Under the pieces are notes generated by a model, which saw only the letters and a program-made list of their open reading frames with translations, was not told where the DNA came from and searched no databases. Shown here piece after piece: positions 1-13,200 of a stretch of DNA of 64,000 nucleotides. This stretch comes from Alentia gelatinosa (taxonomy: Eukaryota; Annelida; Polychaeta; Phyllodocida; Polynoidae). How positions within the stretch are numbered: the first letter of the stretch is position 1; each line of letters opens with the position of its first letter. The stretch is taken from NCBI GenBank assembly GCA_950022655.1, contig OX465579.1:134735118-134799117 (forward strand). The letters are read 5' to 3'. A program made the translations under genes and the position numbers.

Positions 1-476
1 TAGGCAAAGTATTCACCCCTGATCTCCATTTGGGGACAGGGCCGGGTATACTGGCTACGTCAACCCCAGTTCATGAGTAATTTATACATTTATAATACAA
101 TGTAAATTAATAATAAAGCATTCCCATTACTGGTCCATGAATCAGTGGCTGATGTGGAGTGTAGGGGGATGGGTAGGACACAGGGACTTGGGCCAGTCTT
201 GGGATGAGGATATAAAGGATACACATGATGTGTGTAGCCTACATGTTAGTCATGTAGTGTTGGTTACAACCATGTCATTGTCAACAAAACCGCCCCAGTC
301 ACATAGAAACCGAACACAGCCAGTCGGAGCAGGAGTGATGGACGATGTGACTAAGTGCAGGCCTAGTCATAAATATGGTTTCCCGCCCTGACTGTCGTGT
401 GACGATGTTTACTAAATCAGGGAATAAATATTTTCATTTGTTAACTTTCAAGTTCCCATAAGTCATAAAATGTCAA
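1..476. other. No gene recognised
   Basis: No splice-bounded coding stretch or RNA gene is visible here. An 84-codon open frame at 137-391 (+) lacks recognisable motifs and flanking splice signals. The upstream exons of the ARM-like gene, which must exist, could lie here or before the window. Confidence 0.4.
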
Positions 477-558
477 CGACGAGGATGGGATTCGAACCCA
501 CGCGGGCAGAGCCCAATGGATTAGCAGTCCATCGCCTTAACCACTCGGCCACCTCGTC
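477..558 (-). tRNA. tRNA-Ser (anticodon GCT)
   Basis: The reverse complement begins GACGAGGTGGCCGAGTGG and folds as a serine tRNA: acceptor GACGAGG pairs with CCTCGTC, the discriminator is G, the anticodon loop carries GCT, there is a long variable arm as expected for Ser, and the T-loop is GTTCGAA. The 82-nt length is typical of tRNA-Ser. A TTTT run follows on the - strand as a Pol III terminator. It lies about 600 bp upstream of the first exon found of the ARM-like gene and opposite to it. Confidence 0.95.
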
Positions 559-1156
559 TTGCTGACGGCCATGGACGTTATGGCCCGCCTAATTTCAACT
601 TTTTCAAATCCATCCAATGTATTCTGAATTCTCTGGATTTTGATTTCATCAAGGTTACATAATTATAGTTAGCTATTTAATTCTATCATTACACCTGCCG
701 CCTGTGTAGTTGCAACGTATTTGCCGGAACAAGACAATACCAACAGAAGTGTAAACAGCCGGAACTTGGTGTGACCCAAATAACCACTCTCCAAGCACTA
801 TTACTCCACTTACATAACCTCTGCTTGGAGAGGGTCGAATACATTTGGCGGGGTCACGGTTTGCCTAGACTTGAGAAGCAGGAAGCGGTTCTGGGCGGAA
901 TACAGTGTGGGATTCCACCTTGTGTCATTTGAATTCATTATAGTCAAATAACAGCTCAGTTCCTGAAAGGCATATCGGACATTTTAACTTAGATATTAAA
1001 ATCCAAGTCATAGAAACTAAAAAATCGGTGGGTGGGGGGTTCTCTTCAGGTCTGGGGTAGGGTAGGTGGAGGGGTAGGCATAGTATGCAGGGACTGAAAG
1101 CAGTCGAGGTTTTTATGTTTAAATCGGTTTCATCTAATTTATGTTGCCTGATACAG

Positions 1157-1249
1157 ATTAGTTTCTGGATCGCCTCGGATTCCGAGTCTTCACTCAAGAC
1201 TGTCGTAGACGCTGCACAGCAAAGTAGCCTCTGCCTGGAAGCCATCCTG
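1157..1249 (+). CDS. ARM-like gene, exon 1 of those found
   Basis: There are 31 codons in phase 0 after a CTGATACAG acceptor and before GTAAGT. The peptide is helical and contains SSLKTVVDAAQQSSLCLEAI. It is not an initiator exon, so the gene continues upstream. Confidence 0.75.
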
Positions 1250-4200
1250 GTAAGTACCTGCCCAAGCCTTTTGTTAAGAACATTTATCAAGAAATTAAAA
1301 TATAGTAGGTTAAATTACTGTAGTCTGCCTCCAACTCCCACTCGGCCCAAAAATCAGATGGTACTACCTTTATGATAATTTTATCCCATGTCATCTTTCT
1401 TAACCTCCTATTTCAATTTCAGACGGTATTTTCAAAGTTGACTGATAAACCAGCAGGGAATCTAGTTTATATCGTTTCGGAGGTTCTCGCAAAGTCAAAG
1501 GTAATAATTTCCCTATATAGATATATATTCATCGATGCTTGATCGAAGACAAGATGAGTTGATGCTAGGGTACACGAGGAGGGAATTTTGGTGAGGTCAA
1601 ACGGGTACTGATGATAATGAAATACATGAAATTGCAAAGTGACATGACCATGATCAGCCCGAGGAAGGTGTAACTGCCAACAGGACTTTACGTTCGGATT
1701 CAAAACTACTGGAGGTTTTTTTTATGAAAAAGGCCTCAAGCTATCGAGGATAGTGTTTATGGAATGCTCTTATGGAAAACATTATCAGTAACCAAGCAAA
1801 GAGATTTTCAAAAAAGCTGTTGGATCTGAAAAAGATCTAAGGAATTAGTAATAAGCTGGTTAATAATATGTAGATGGCGTTACAGGTTTGGTCATGAAAT
1901 CAACCATCATATCCTCCATCTCATCTCATTTTTCATTTTCTTTCCTTATCCTTTACTTCTTAACGTCTTATATTGTTTATTTTATTCTCTTAATGGAATG
2001 TGACTCTAAAGCAAGAATGTATGTATCATACTCTGGCTTGGTAGGGAAGAAACTTGACATTTTTGCTGATGTGATAGCCATAATATAAGTCCATCCTCTC
2101 GGATGAACTATGTGCGTAATAAAAAAATTAAAAAGCGTACCTATTAAAACTGTGGGACAGTGATAAAGGAATACTACATACTAATCGATTAGCTGATTAT
2201 GGCCAATACACTCTTTTTTCAAATTAACAACAGAATTTATTAACTTTGTTTAGTAAGTGATACATTAAGAACATCTTTTTTTTTAAATAGTGTTTTTTTT
2301 TCTAAAAACATTGTTCACAGCCGACGTCCACAAGTATGAAACTTTTACGCCAGCGTCTTCCAACTGTCCTGCAGCACCACCTACTGTCCAGTACGGCCGA
2401 GTTTATGAAAGGTAAATTGAATATAGATAACAAATATAGAGCCCTCGAGATTTTTGTGTGGTGGTGGTGGTGGTGGTGGTGGTGGAGGTTGTCAAAAGAA
2501 TGCATCTAGTATTAAAAACTTACTAAGGATAGAGCAGCTTTAGACTCGTTAGACCTGCCCATGGAGTCTGGTATTTCATCTGCTCATCGCTTTATCGTCT
2601 CTCTGACACTCTTCAAATTATATTCAAACTTAAATTGGGGTTGACTCGAACTCATTACTATGAAAGACAATGTATCTGCTATTATCTCACCCAAGTATTT
2701 TTCTCCATGGGCTTAACGTTAGGAACTCGTACTCCATGGCCGTGAAGGTATTGTACCCAATACTTAATGGCAAATTTGGTGAGTTATTTGATGGATTAAT
2801 GATGTGATACGGGGTGAGATAAAATCAGAAACCCACTCGATGAAAATAACTTGTTTTCGATCTTCGTGAATTACTCCACAGTCAAACTCGATGGAGTACG
2901 GACCAAGTTATTTTCATCTCATGAGTTCCATTCTAATAACCGGACACACAGGTGAGCTGGCTCAGGCGCTGCTCCGACTGCTGACCGAGTTGAAGGTCAA
3001 TGAGTACATGCACCCGCTGACAGAGACGGACACCAAACTCGCCTTCCATGGTTAGTCCTTGCCGTCATCATTACCTAACTTGTTATCCATGCATGTTATC
3101 CATGCAGGGTAATTCTTGAGATCAATGTAAAAATTCGAGGAGCAAGTTGAAGCTGGGAGGGGGGGGGGGGGTACTAAAAGATGAGTGGCGTTCTTATTTG
3201 CTGAACAAAATCTGTTAGTTGAGACACGGGCCTCCATGTACACGCTTCCAAGTCCGTGGTTGGGAGAATTTTTAAAAGGCCATTTCAGCTATCAGCTTGG
3301 ACCAGAAATCCAATTAGAACAGCTGTAAATCAATCCTTCTATTTATAAAATATTTCTGGTGATTATTCTATTTCATCATTTAACAATATATGTTATATTT
3401 GTCCCCACACAGTTTGTCGCCTGTTAGCAAAGAGTGCTGATAGTTCGCCATCCGATTTACAGGAGGCAGCACTGTGTTTCCTCGCGTGTCTCCTTGCTCA
3501 GTCATTCAACCAGCATGACAACAGAGGTACTGAGTCCTCCCATTCACTTCTATCAACGAGTCTATCCTCTCAAATGAACATGTGGTCAGGGAACTGTATG
3601 AACCAATGAGTGGATCAAATTATATATTATTAGCTCTGGGAAACGACGATACAATCTAACTATGAGGATATTGGTATATCACAATATTATAAATATGACC
3701 GTCATCTGCGTTACACTAGCCGGCTTGTTGGTCTAGGGGTATGATTCTCGCTTAGGGTGCGAGAGGTCCCGGGTTCAAATCCCGGACAAGCCCAAACGTT
3801 TTTACCAAATTGCATTCTCTTAATTGAATTGTCATTCAGACAAAGTGGGTTTAACGTTTTAAGGTTCATAACATCCGTCATCTTCAACCAATTTTATTGT
3901 TAAACGTTTACTGTGTAGTAACTAACGTTGTTTAACAGTGGCGAGCCTGGTACTATCGGACGCTGCGCTTCTCCGTTACCTGGAGGTTCAGCTGACCTCC
4001 TCCATTCCACAAACAGCGGCTGTCAATGTGATGTCTCTCCTCGTCCGTCTCCAACCGCTCTATAACCTACAGGTGAATGGGCAGATAATAGTGAGGGCTA
4101 ATATTGATGTTCTAAAAAGGGAAAGTAAAAACACATAAAAGTCAAATATGGCAGCGGTTCATATGAATCAACTGCAATGGCCCTATTTAAAGGGGCTGTC

Positions 4201-7200
4201 CATAAATTATGTCACGCTTTTTTAGGGCATTTTTAGGACCCCACCCCCCTGTCACACTTTGTCACACATCTCATACCACCCCCCAAAATATTATGTCACA
4301 CTTTCCGAAACACCCCCCCCCCCCCCCCCACCCACATTTTTGTCTTATTTAGCATAGCATAACAGTTGTTACATCTTTGACTAAGCTACTGTAATACACC
4401 ATTAATTTAGTGGGAGATATTACATGAGACAAAACTCCCGATTTACTAGATACTGAAAAGCTATTGATACTTCACCATACTTTACAGCAGTAATTGTCAT
4501 TTTAGACCAACCAATCATATGCAGTACTGAACTTTGATCAAGCATAAATCTTATCTACCCTAGTCTATTCTGGTGGTGTTCCACATCTTCAACCTCCAAG
4601 TATATGATGAAACACATTTATGAGTTCAACCTGCCCATGAAAACACACTACGGATTGTATGTTAGGTTTTAGCTGCTTATAGCCCCATATCCTTTTCAAT
4701 ATCCAAACTCATGCAGATCCTATTCAGGAAGAAAAACATCACGATTTCCACTTGTGTAACTGCAGCCGCTCCCTATAGCTTTACACTTCCTTTTACCAGT
4801 CCCCCTCCCATCTCCAGTTCCCTTGATGCTATGTTATCAGAGCAATAGATCCTGCCTGTGGCCGAACATTGGACTGGGAGACCAGCCTATGAAGTCTGGG
4901 TTTTTACAAAATAATCCTATCACAGAGTGTTGAAGCAGTACACATAATCCATATTAAGGGAGTGTAGGCATCAATATTTACATGTTTGAAAAGTAACACA
5001 GAACATAATACAGACATGTAACCATGTCAGGACCTTAACAGAACAATATATGTATAGGACAGTAAGTGAAGTGTGCTATGTACCCTTCCCTTGAACATCA
5101 CATTGAATATCATAGTTTAGATCTAGATGCTTTATGATAGCCTGCTTAAAGTTTTTTGTTTCCACTATGGATTTCATGGGGTAACTGGTTCCATAATAAC
5201 ATACCTTTATATACAGGTGATGTCTTAAATTGTTCAGTACAGGGTTTCTTTTTCATTAGAGTACAGGGTTTCTTTTTCATTAGAGATGCTTTTGCCTACC
5301 ATATTCCTACTGTAATGTATAAACAATTATTTAGAATTATTTGAATATCATTTTGTTTCTTCCGGGTTAAGGCATAATGGATAATATCACTGCATTCTAG
5401 TTTTGTTGATATGATCTGCTTGACTAGTTTTATGGCAACATCCTTAGGGATCAAATATCTGATTTATCTAAGATGTAACTAATAAATCATTGACCTGAGA
5501 TTGTTATCCCCTATTACACCTATTATCTGCCCAAAGGTGTCAAATAGTCAGTGGATAGTGCTAGATACCATAATCAGCCAAAATCAGGTGAAAATGTGGT
5601 AATAGGCATCTTGAATCTCTTACAGAAACCTGTCCTCATTGAACAGAAACAGGAACTCTTCCTAATGTAACAGCACTCTCTGCAGTTACACGTAACCACT
5701 TGTAGCACATGTACTAACTTCCCTTGATCTGGACATTCTCCTATTTGGCTGCCTTTTTCCTTAGGTGTTTGACAATTTCAGTGGATTTGTGTATGCAAAT
5801 CCATAACTGCTTATTATCATACTTTTTGCAACACCTCTCCAGCATGGGCAAAGTTGCCACTAAATTATTGGAAAGTTGCCTCTAAAGTCTCAGCATTAGG
5901 TGATGTGTGTTCTGTCACACAACTCTGGACACCTACCTTAAGATTTTTGGGCTGTGTCACACTTTTCAATATAACCCCCCCCCCCCCCCCCACCCCCTCT
6001 AAGTGTGACATAATTTATGGACAGCCCCTAAGTGGCTGAACCACAAAGTACAACATAGAGCCTCCAGAGGTTACTAAACTCCCGATTATCGCCCCGGGTA
6101 AAGCAAAGTTCCGCTCCCGATAGACTTGGCACACTATAACTAAATGAACCACAGTTTTCTGATTTATAATTGGAGAAACTGAATATAATTTCGGATTCCC
6201 ATGTAGAAATAGCTGAAATTTCCATTTCTGACATCAGAATTTCAATTTGAGGATGTTTGAAAACCGTTAAACTGCATTAATTCTGGGTTACGAGCAAGTG
6301 GTCTATCACTATACTACGTCGGTAACCAGTGAAACCCGGAACTTGGTCAACAGACTGAATTACGGGATACCTCAATAGGGTCTATACATTATGAAATAGA
6401 TAGCAATATGTTGGTAGGCCCTACAATGTATATATTTATCCCACCCCTGGTACAAGTTTAGCCACAGGAATGAGATTAGAAAAATATACTCAACGATCAC
6501 CCTGGTAAAGTGACAATACTACGCCACGGCCGTGGCATAGTGAATTTGCTAAGTATATTCCAATTATTCTGAAGTTGTGATGATATTTAAAGTCATAAAA
6601 AAGGGTAAGATAAATCCAGAACCGCACATGAATTGTAAAATAGACAATACTCCACTCTTTTAGCTGTGCCATAATCGTCACTCGGCTTTGTCTAGATGAC
6701 AATTACGGCCCATCCAAACTCGTGGAGTATTGTCTATTTATACGATTCTCGATGCAGTTCTATATAAGTATTCAATCATTTCTGTTTCACACACTAATAT
6801 CTAAATGAACCCTTAAAAAACTGTATATTTATATTTTGACATTACCGCTCCTTGTGAGAATTACATCAATACCATTGTCGCCTTCACCAGGTTCACCACG
6901 CGATACATTCATGTGAACTTGGGTTATTACCGAACAGAGTTCCCGCCAGCAGTATTGTACTCCGTAGCGCTCTTTTCTACCTGTGGTCAGCATACCTAGA
7001 CACCACCAAGTGGGCAGGTAAGGAATTATAGATTAATTGTATAGATTAATATGCAGCTATCCGTCCCTTGAGAAATGTGGCCCGCTACGGCGCTAGTGAT
7101 GGTTTAAGAGCAATGACTGCAAACTGGGTAGCCTAGTTATAGGATTAGATATCCACCATCTAGGAAGTAAACCTTTTGCTTATCTGCACATCTTGGCACT

Positions 7201-10200
7201 AGAGCTGATGTACGTGCTGCTCTGAGATCTATCTTAAGGTATTTTTCTATTGAGACAGTGGAAGCATCAAAAAGACCACTTTAATGAGCTAAGCTAAATT
7301 GCGTGGCGATCACCTGACATTGACTACTAATACAGTGGAGCTGCACTGCCCAAGGTCATAGAGCAATCTCCTGACAGTGGTATTGCCTTTGTTAGTCTCA
7401 GCATTTCCATGCACAACCTACAAACTCTAAAATCATTGCAATTTTTTTTATTAATTCTTGTGCAGAAAATAGTCCTGGTTTGTTTTTGATACAGTTGAAG
7501 TTCATAAAAAGATTGTGAATGATAGACCATATTAGTTTTGACATCATTATTGATAGTTCCCTGGTATTTTGGTGTCAAACCTAAAAAAAACTCTGTAAGG
7601 CACCACTTTCACATTGTGGCCTAGCAAGTCTGCTGCTTTCTAATAACAAATGTTTTCAGTAAAGTGGGATTCACATAGAGAGACTCATTTACTTGAGACT
7701 AGTGTACTTTACATCTTTCCCCAAGTCTCAGATAATTTTCCCTCTGTCCAAAAATCTCAGAGCAGAATACTGAAAGAGCTTTCCCATTCTTGAACGAAAA
7801 TGCTGGATCAAATTCATATGGAAGGACACACCCAGTACATAGTCTCAGACATGCTCCATTTCACAAGGTACATAGTCTCCGACTTGCAGCTTTTCCCAAG
7901 TGAATGCCTTGTTTGAGACTCAAGGGCCCATGGTTAGCATCCAGTGCAGGATACTTAGTCACTGGTCTGCTGGGGTGGACAGCAATTATTACCAATCTGT
8001 TCACCCTCTTGGTCGTCACGCCTCGTTGTTGTGCAGACTGGATATGTTTGCACTCAAGCATAACAAAAGCGACCCGGATGGGGAGTTAGCACAGTGGCAA
8101 AGAGCACTGGACTTTGTTGATTTGAGTCCCACTGCAGCCACTTTTCTCCTTCACCCCCTGCAGTAGTAGATTTACTGCTATATCAAAGGCCAATCTTTCT
8201 CATACCATGTCTATGTGGTGTGGGAAGTAAAAGAACTCTCACCTTGGTAAATGTGTAGGGGTGAGATTTCTACCTACATTCATCTCATAGATCCAGTCAA
8301 ATCCAAAGTAAGTCTAATAGAACATATTGGACATTAAACTACCCAAACGAACAAACAAACAAACACTAGAAGTCTTAGTAGGATGGACCCCCACTCCACA
8401 GCCATGGCACTGCCAGGTGTTACAGTACCTCACTTCTCTGCCACAATCGCCATATTAATATAGATATGTTAATTACCATTTTCAAACAGTTCTACGTGAA
8501 ACTATCCTACTGAATACTGTGTTTTCCCACCCTCCACATCCTTTATCTAATAAGTGGTGAAAAACATTTTCTTTTAAGATTGTTCTTATCTTTTCATGTG
8601 ATTCATACTCTTCATGCTTATTAATTACAGACTGGCTTATTAAGCGCAGACTGATCACTCCATTTTTATTTTTTTTTAATACTTTATTTACCCTGGACAA
8701 CGATCGGCTATTAGCCGGTTTGATTATATTTGCTATTATTACATATAAATGAATAATTTCTTTGGTGCCTTTTGGCATTACCGGCCCCGAATGGATTTTA
8801 GTTAAACATATCAAGGTTTCCACGGCTTACTGATTATGTAACATTCCTTGCTAGATGGAAAGGAGGGTGTACTGGTGATCGACACGGAGACCGGGACGTC
8901 CATCCCCGTCATCTCACTGCGCCTCCTAATGATCGACATCCTACAATCTCTCACGCAGGTCAGTTTTCTCGACAGCAGCCCCACCCCCCACCCACCTACC
9001 CACCTCCATATCCACACTATAGTAAAATCCGCTTAAGGGGACACCCTCCGTTCCAAGCACATTGTTCCCAGGGATGCCAGTTATCAATGTTACCGCTGAA
9101 ATTCATGTTTTCATTTTCAGTATAAAAATTGTTTTTCCTCGTGCAATATTGATAAACCAACTGCTAAATGACCCAATTCAACCACAGCCCATGATCCCCC
9201 ACTGAACCTCCCCACTGACCCATGTAAAAACTGGAGCTTTACCTTGATTCTTTGATTCCCTACTCTAGTGTGTATGGAATGTGTAAGCCCTGCATCGCAA
9301 TGGAAAATATTTCAATGTTTTTTTCTGACCCCAAATGGCATCCCTGTGTTCCTTAATCGTGGGTTTCAGACTCGATGGCTATGAAATCATTGTGTATAGA
9401 GACACTGACATAATGCTACAGAGAGTTACCTGACGCATACAGGGGCCTACGCAGGCCGTCGTCTATTGTCTATGTCTCTCTTTTTTATACACTAGTTCAT
9501 ACGCTACACACGCACCACAGGCAAGGGATCACACACTCACCTGCTATTTACCTACCACATATAAATATAAAACGTTAGAATTTCTGTGATATCCGCTTGG
9601 AGACTCCCCCGCACATAGAGACATAGTGCACCAGACCTAGGCGTGGAGAGTGAGGAGCCACGAGAGTGAGATTCTCGTGCAGTACTTAACTGAATCCTGC
9701 TACTGTTTTTTGTGTTTCTCAAGACCGATGTACTTCTATCCTTAGGATTTGTTTCTATCCATACTGAAATCATAATTTAGAACTGTAGTTTTCAAATTGC
9801 CTTGAGAATAATAGGCCTTTTTCCGTAGGGCGGTGTCACACCTTATCTGCTTAGTTACCCCACGGCTGAAGCCAAACATTCACCTGGCAACGTATTATTT
9901 ACCATTGGATTATTCAGTGTATGAGCGTAATACGTTCATAATACCCTTGTACATTATTTCCAGAGATATAATAATGATTGCATTGCATTCTATGGTATTC
10001 CAGCTCAAATTTGGTATCTCATACATGCATATCGCCTCAATAATACTTTAGATATAGCTTAGATAACACAGGATCACCGAAATTGAATAAACATTAATAC
10101 ATTGGCAGGCCTAGCTATTATGTGCTTATCTTTCTCCAAATTAAAACCAAAACAATTATCAACTATAAAGTTTTGATAGTCCAGACTGGTTGATACAATG

Positions 10201-13200
10201 CCTTTAATTGTTCTAGCAGTCCAATCTGTCCAAAAACAACGCTCCTGTAATCACACCCACCGTTTACACTTTAGGTGTGATTGCTGTGTTCTCTATAAAC
10301 ATATAGTCAGCCTCGGCCAGGTTTGTCCGAGCGGCCGCGTAACTAGGCAGTTGGCCGTTAGGCGGCGCTGAACGGCAACACCTTTAAGTGGTGATTCCAC
10401 CGACACACAAGACATAGCGAGATTGGTCACGATTTGGTTGTCGTGCTATGTTGGGCTAGGTTTGAATGATCGCGTGCCCATTTGTCGCGGTGGTGGAGCA
10501 CCAAAATACATACCCGACACCTCACGGCTACGTTTTGCGACAACGGAGGTACGACACATGGCGACACTGTAAGACACTACGAGACATGCCAAGATATACC
10601 ACGGCAAATCCATCATGTTGGTGGAATCTGCCCTGTATTGCACTGGTTCCTGGCAAAAATCCTGTGTAACGTGAAATAATAGGAGCTGTTATGACCTAAA
10701 GTTGAAAATGGCAGCCGAGAGAGGGCACCACCTTCAGATAGATTGAGCTGTGACTAACGTGCCTATGAAAGGTCTGCTCTGGTGGCCAGTGTAGGGGGGG
10801 GGTTAGGGGTGCCAGCAACTCCGACTCGACGAAGTCGCTAGTAAAGTCTAAAACCAGGTGGGTGGGATACATACTTTATATCAGCGGCGTGACAAGGCTG
10901 TACGCGCGGGGGTGGGTGGGGGGGAGGGATACTCCCCTCCCGCTGCTCGATAGCAAGCCCTATCCATATCAGCAACTTGTGGTCTTATTCATTTGGAATG
11001 AAATATATATGTATTATATTATCATATCAGGTACTATCGGAATGGCTTTAAAACTAGGAGTCAAAAGTATGTTCATCACAGATGAATAAGCGTGCAATTA
11101 TAAATGAATAACAATTAAAAGGTTTGAGTTAGATTTAGCCTATGGATAGTTTTCTGTAACTTAGGCCCCGCACCCACTAGTTACGACACGTTCCGACAAG
11201 CGTTCCGACACAGAATTTCTCTGTCGTAGCGCAATCGTAGCACTCTTGTCGTAGCGTGTCGGAGCGTGTCGGAGCATATCGGAACCTGTCGTAACGGTTT
11301 TTAGCGGGGAAAAAAGGAGACCACGGCGCCGACACGGGCTACGACACGGGCTACAACAGGATACAGGTTTCCTCAATTCTTTCAAAAATGATGAGAGTAA
11401 CCTATGATTTTTAAAACCTAAATAAGTAGCATTATACATATATTATATTCTGGTAAAGTTTGAAGAAGGTGAGGTGGGATTTACTGAGTGAAATTGAACT
11501 TTTTAGAATTCTTATATATTCTATTATCAAATATTTTAAAACTCTTGGGTTACGGAAAGGGTACATCCTGATAAGTATGTAACCGAAATTTTGTCGAAAT
11601 TTTCAAAGTATTAACGGAGATATAGAGGAAAATATAAATTCCCATTGACCTACCATTGCTTCCATAGGCGCCAATGTTAAATATCGTGACGTGTGTCGGA
11701 ACAGTGTCGTAACCCTTGTCGGAAGCCAGCCTCCACCACTGATGAAGGCTACAATAGCGTTCCGACACGTTCGGACACGCCCCAACACGTTCTGACACGG
11801 ACGCCTTGTCGTAGGCCTTGCGACACGCTTCCGACATTTCCAACATGTTGGAAATGTCGGAAGCATGTCGCAAGGCCTGCGACAAGGTGCCCGTGTCGGA
11901 ACGTGTCGGAAGCCATGTCGGGGCATGTCGGAACGCTTGTCGGAAGCCGGCCTCCACTCCTGCGATAATTCACACGCTTCCGACACAACGTTCGATTTTA
12001 TGTCGGAAGCGTGTCGGAAGGGCTATCGGGGCATGTCGGAAGCGTAATCGTAGTAAGTGGGTGCGGGGCCTTACTTGAACCCAGTCAACTTGCCATTTCT
12101 TTAATTGCCTGAGTCCAGGATCAATACATATCAAACAACAGTGGGTCATGAGGTATTTCGGTCTCTAGTAATTGGTCCTGGTCAGCTGGGCACGCCTCTA
12201 AGACCCTGAGACACTGGCTCCCTGCTCTGTTTTCATTATCACAGTGAACAACATGCAGATAGTAAAGGGATAGTTTTCTGGAAGCATAGTGAAAGTTCAA
12301 TGTGACCACTCTGACCTCTCGATGATGTATCTAGCACGTGCACGCACACTCTAACTAGGCCAACTGTTTCGCATAGTAGGTATTTGTCCGATAACTACAT
12401 GACAATAGCAGGCCAGCCCGGTTAGCTCAGTCGGTAGAGCATGGGACTCTTAATCCCAGGGTCGTGGGTTCGAGCCCCACATTGGGCGACAGTGTTTTGT
12501 CCTAGACTGAGGCTAGAGGGTGATTAAAAATGTTACCTTCTGTTATCTTTTTTCTTTGATGTTTAGAATATGGGGATGTTTTAAAGTTTTATTTTGCATG
12601 TTCCATTAGTGTGTGTTTTCTTTGCAGGGTTTAGACGTTCTTCAAACAGCGGCCACGGGTTGTTTTTCTTCACTACTCTTAGCCGTGCGCGCTTCGAAGA
12701 AAAATGATGTTGGTAAGACATTTAACACCCTGGGTAGGAACTAAAACTTTATGGAAAATATTAGTGTAAGAAACCTAATAATGTAAGATGAAGCGTAATC
12801 TAGATGGCGATGAAACACAAAAATTGGAAAATACTCCGTCCCTGGGTGGGCTCGAACCACCAACCTTTAGATTAACAGTCTAACGCGCTAGCCGATTGCG
12901 CCACAGAGACTTGGCTGAAATTGAGGATCTCCAGGTCATACTGATGACTATAATCGGAATAATGACTTGGAATTTTAGTGAATATTCAAGGAAAAATAGG
13001 TTTGATACCTTAAATAAGACTGGTTTTCTCAGCTTTTTCTGTCGTGTACCACACTTAGTACCATACTCTTATACTTGGATCTGTCTGTACATATGTTAAT
13101 TTACCAGCCTCCTTGCTGGCCGCATCAAACAAGTTGTATGAGTGAGTCATAGACTCCGGGCGCACATTGAAAACAACCTTCTGACTGAGTGCGTATCCCT

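Noticed and set aside
8482..8823. 113-codon open frame (-) in an intron
   Set aside because: AT-driven composition, no motif, no splice signals, no second copy.
11550..12078. Several overlapping Arg/Cys-rich open frames on both strands
   Set aside because: They result from reiterated GTCGGAA/TTCCGAC words in a MITE; the same peptides appear in several frames.
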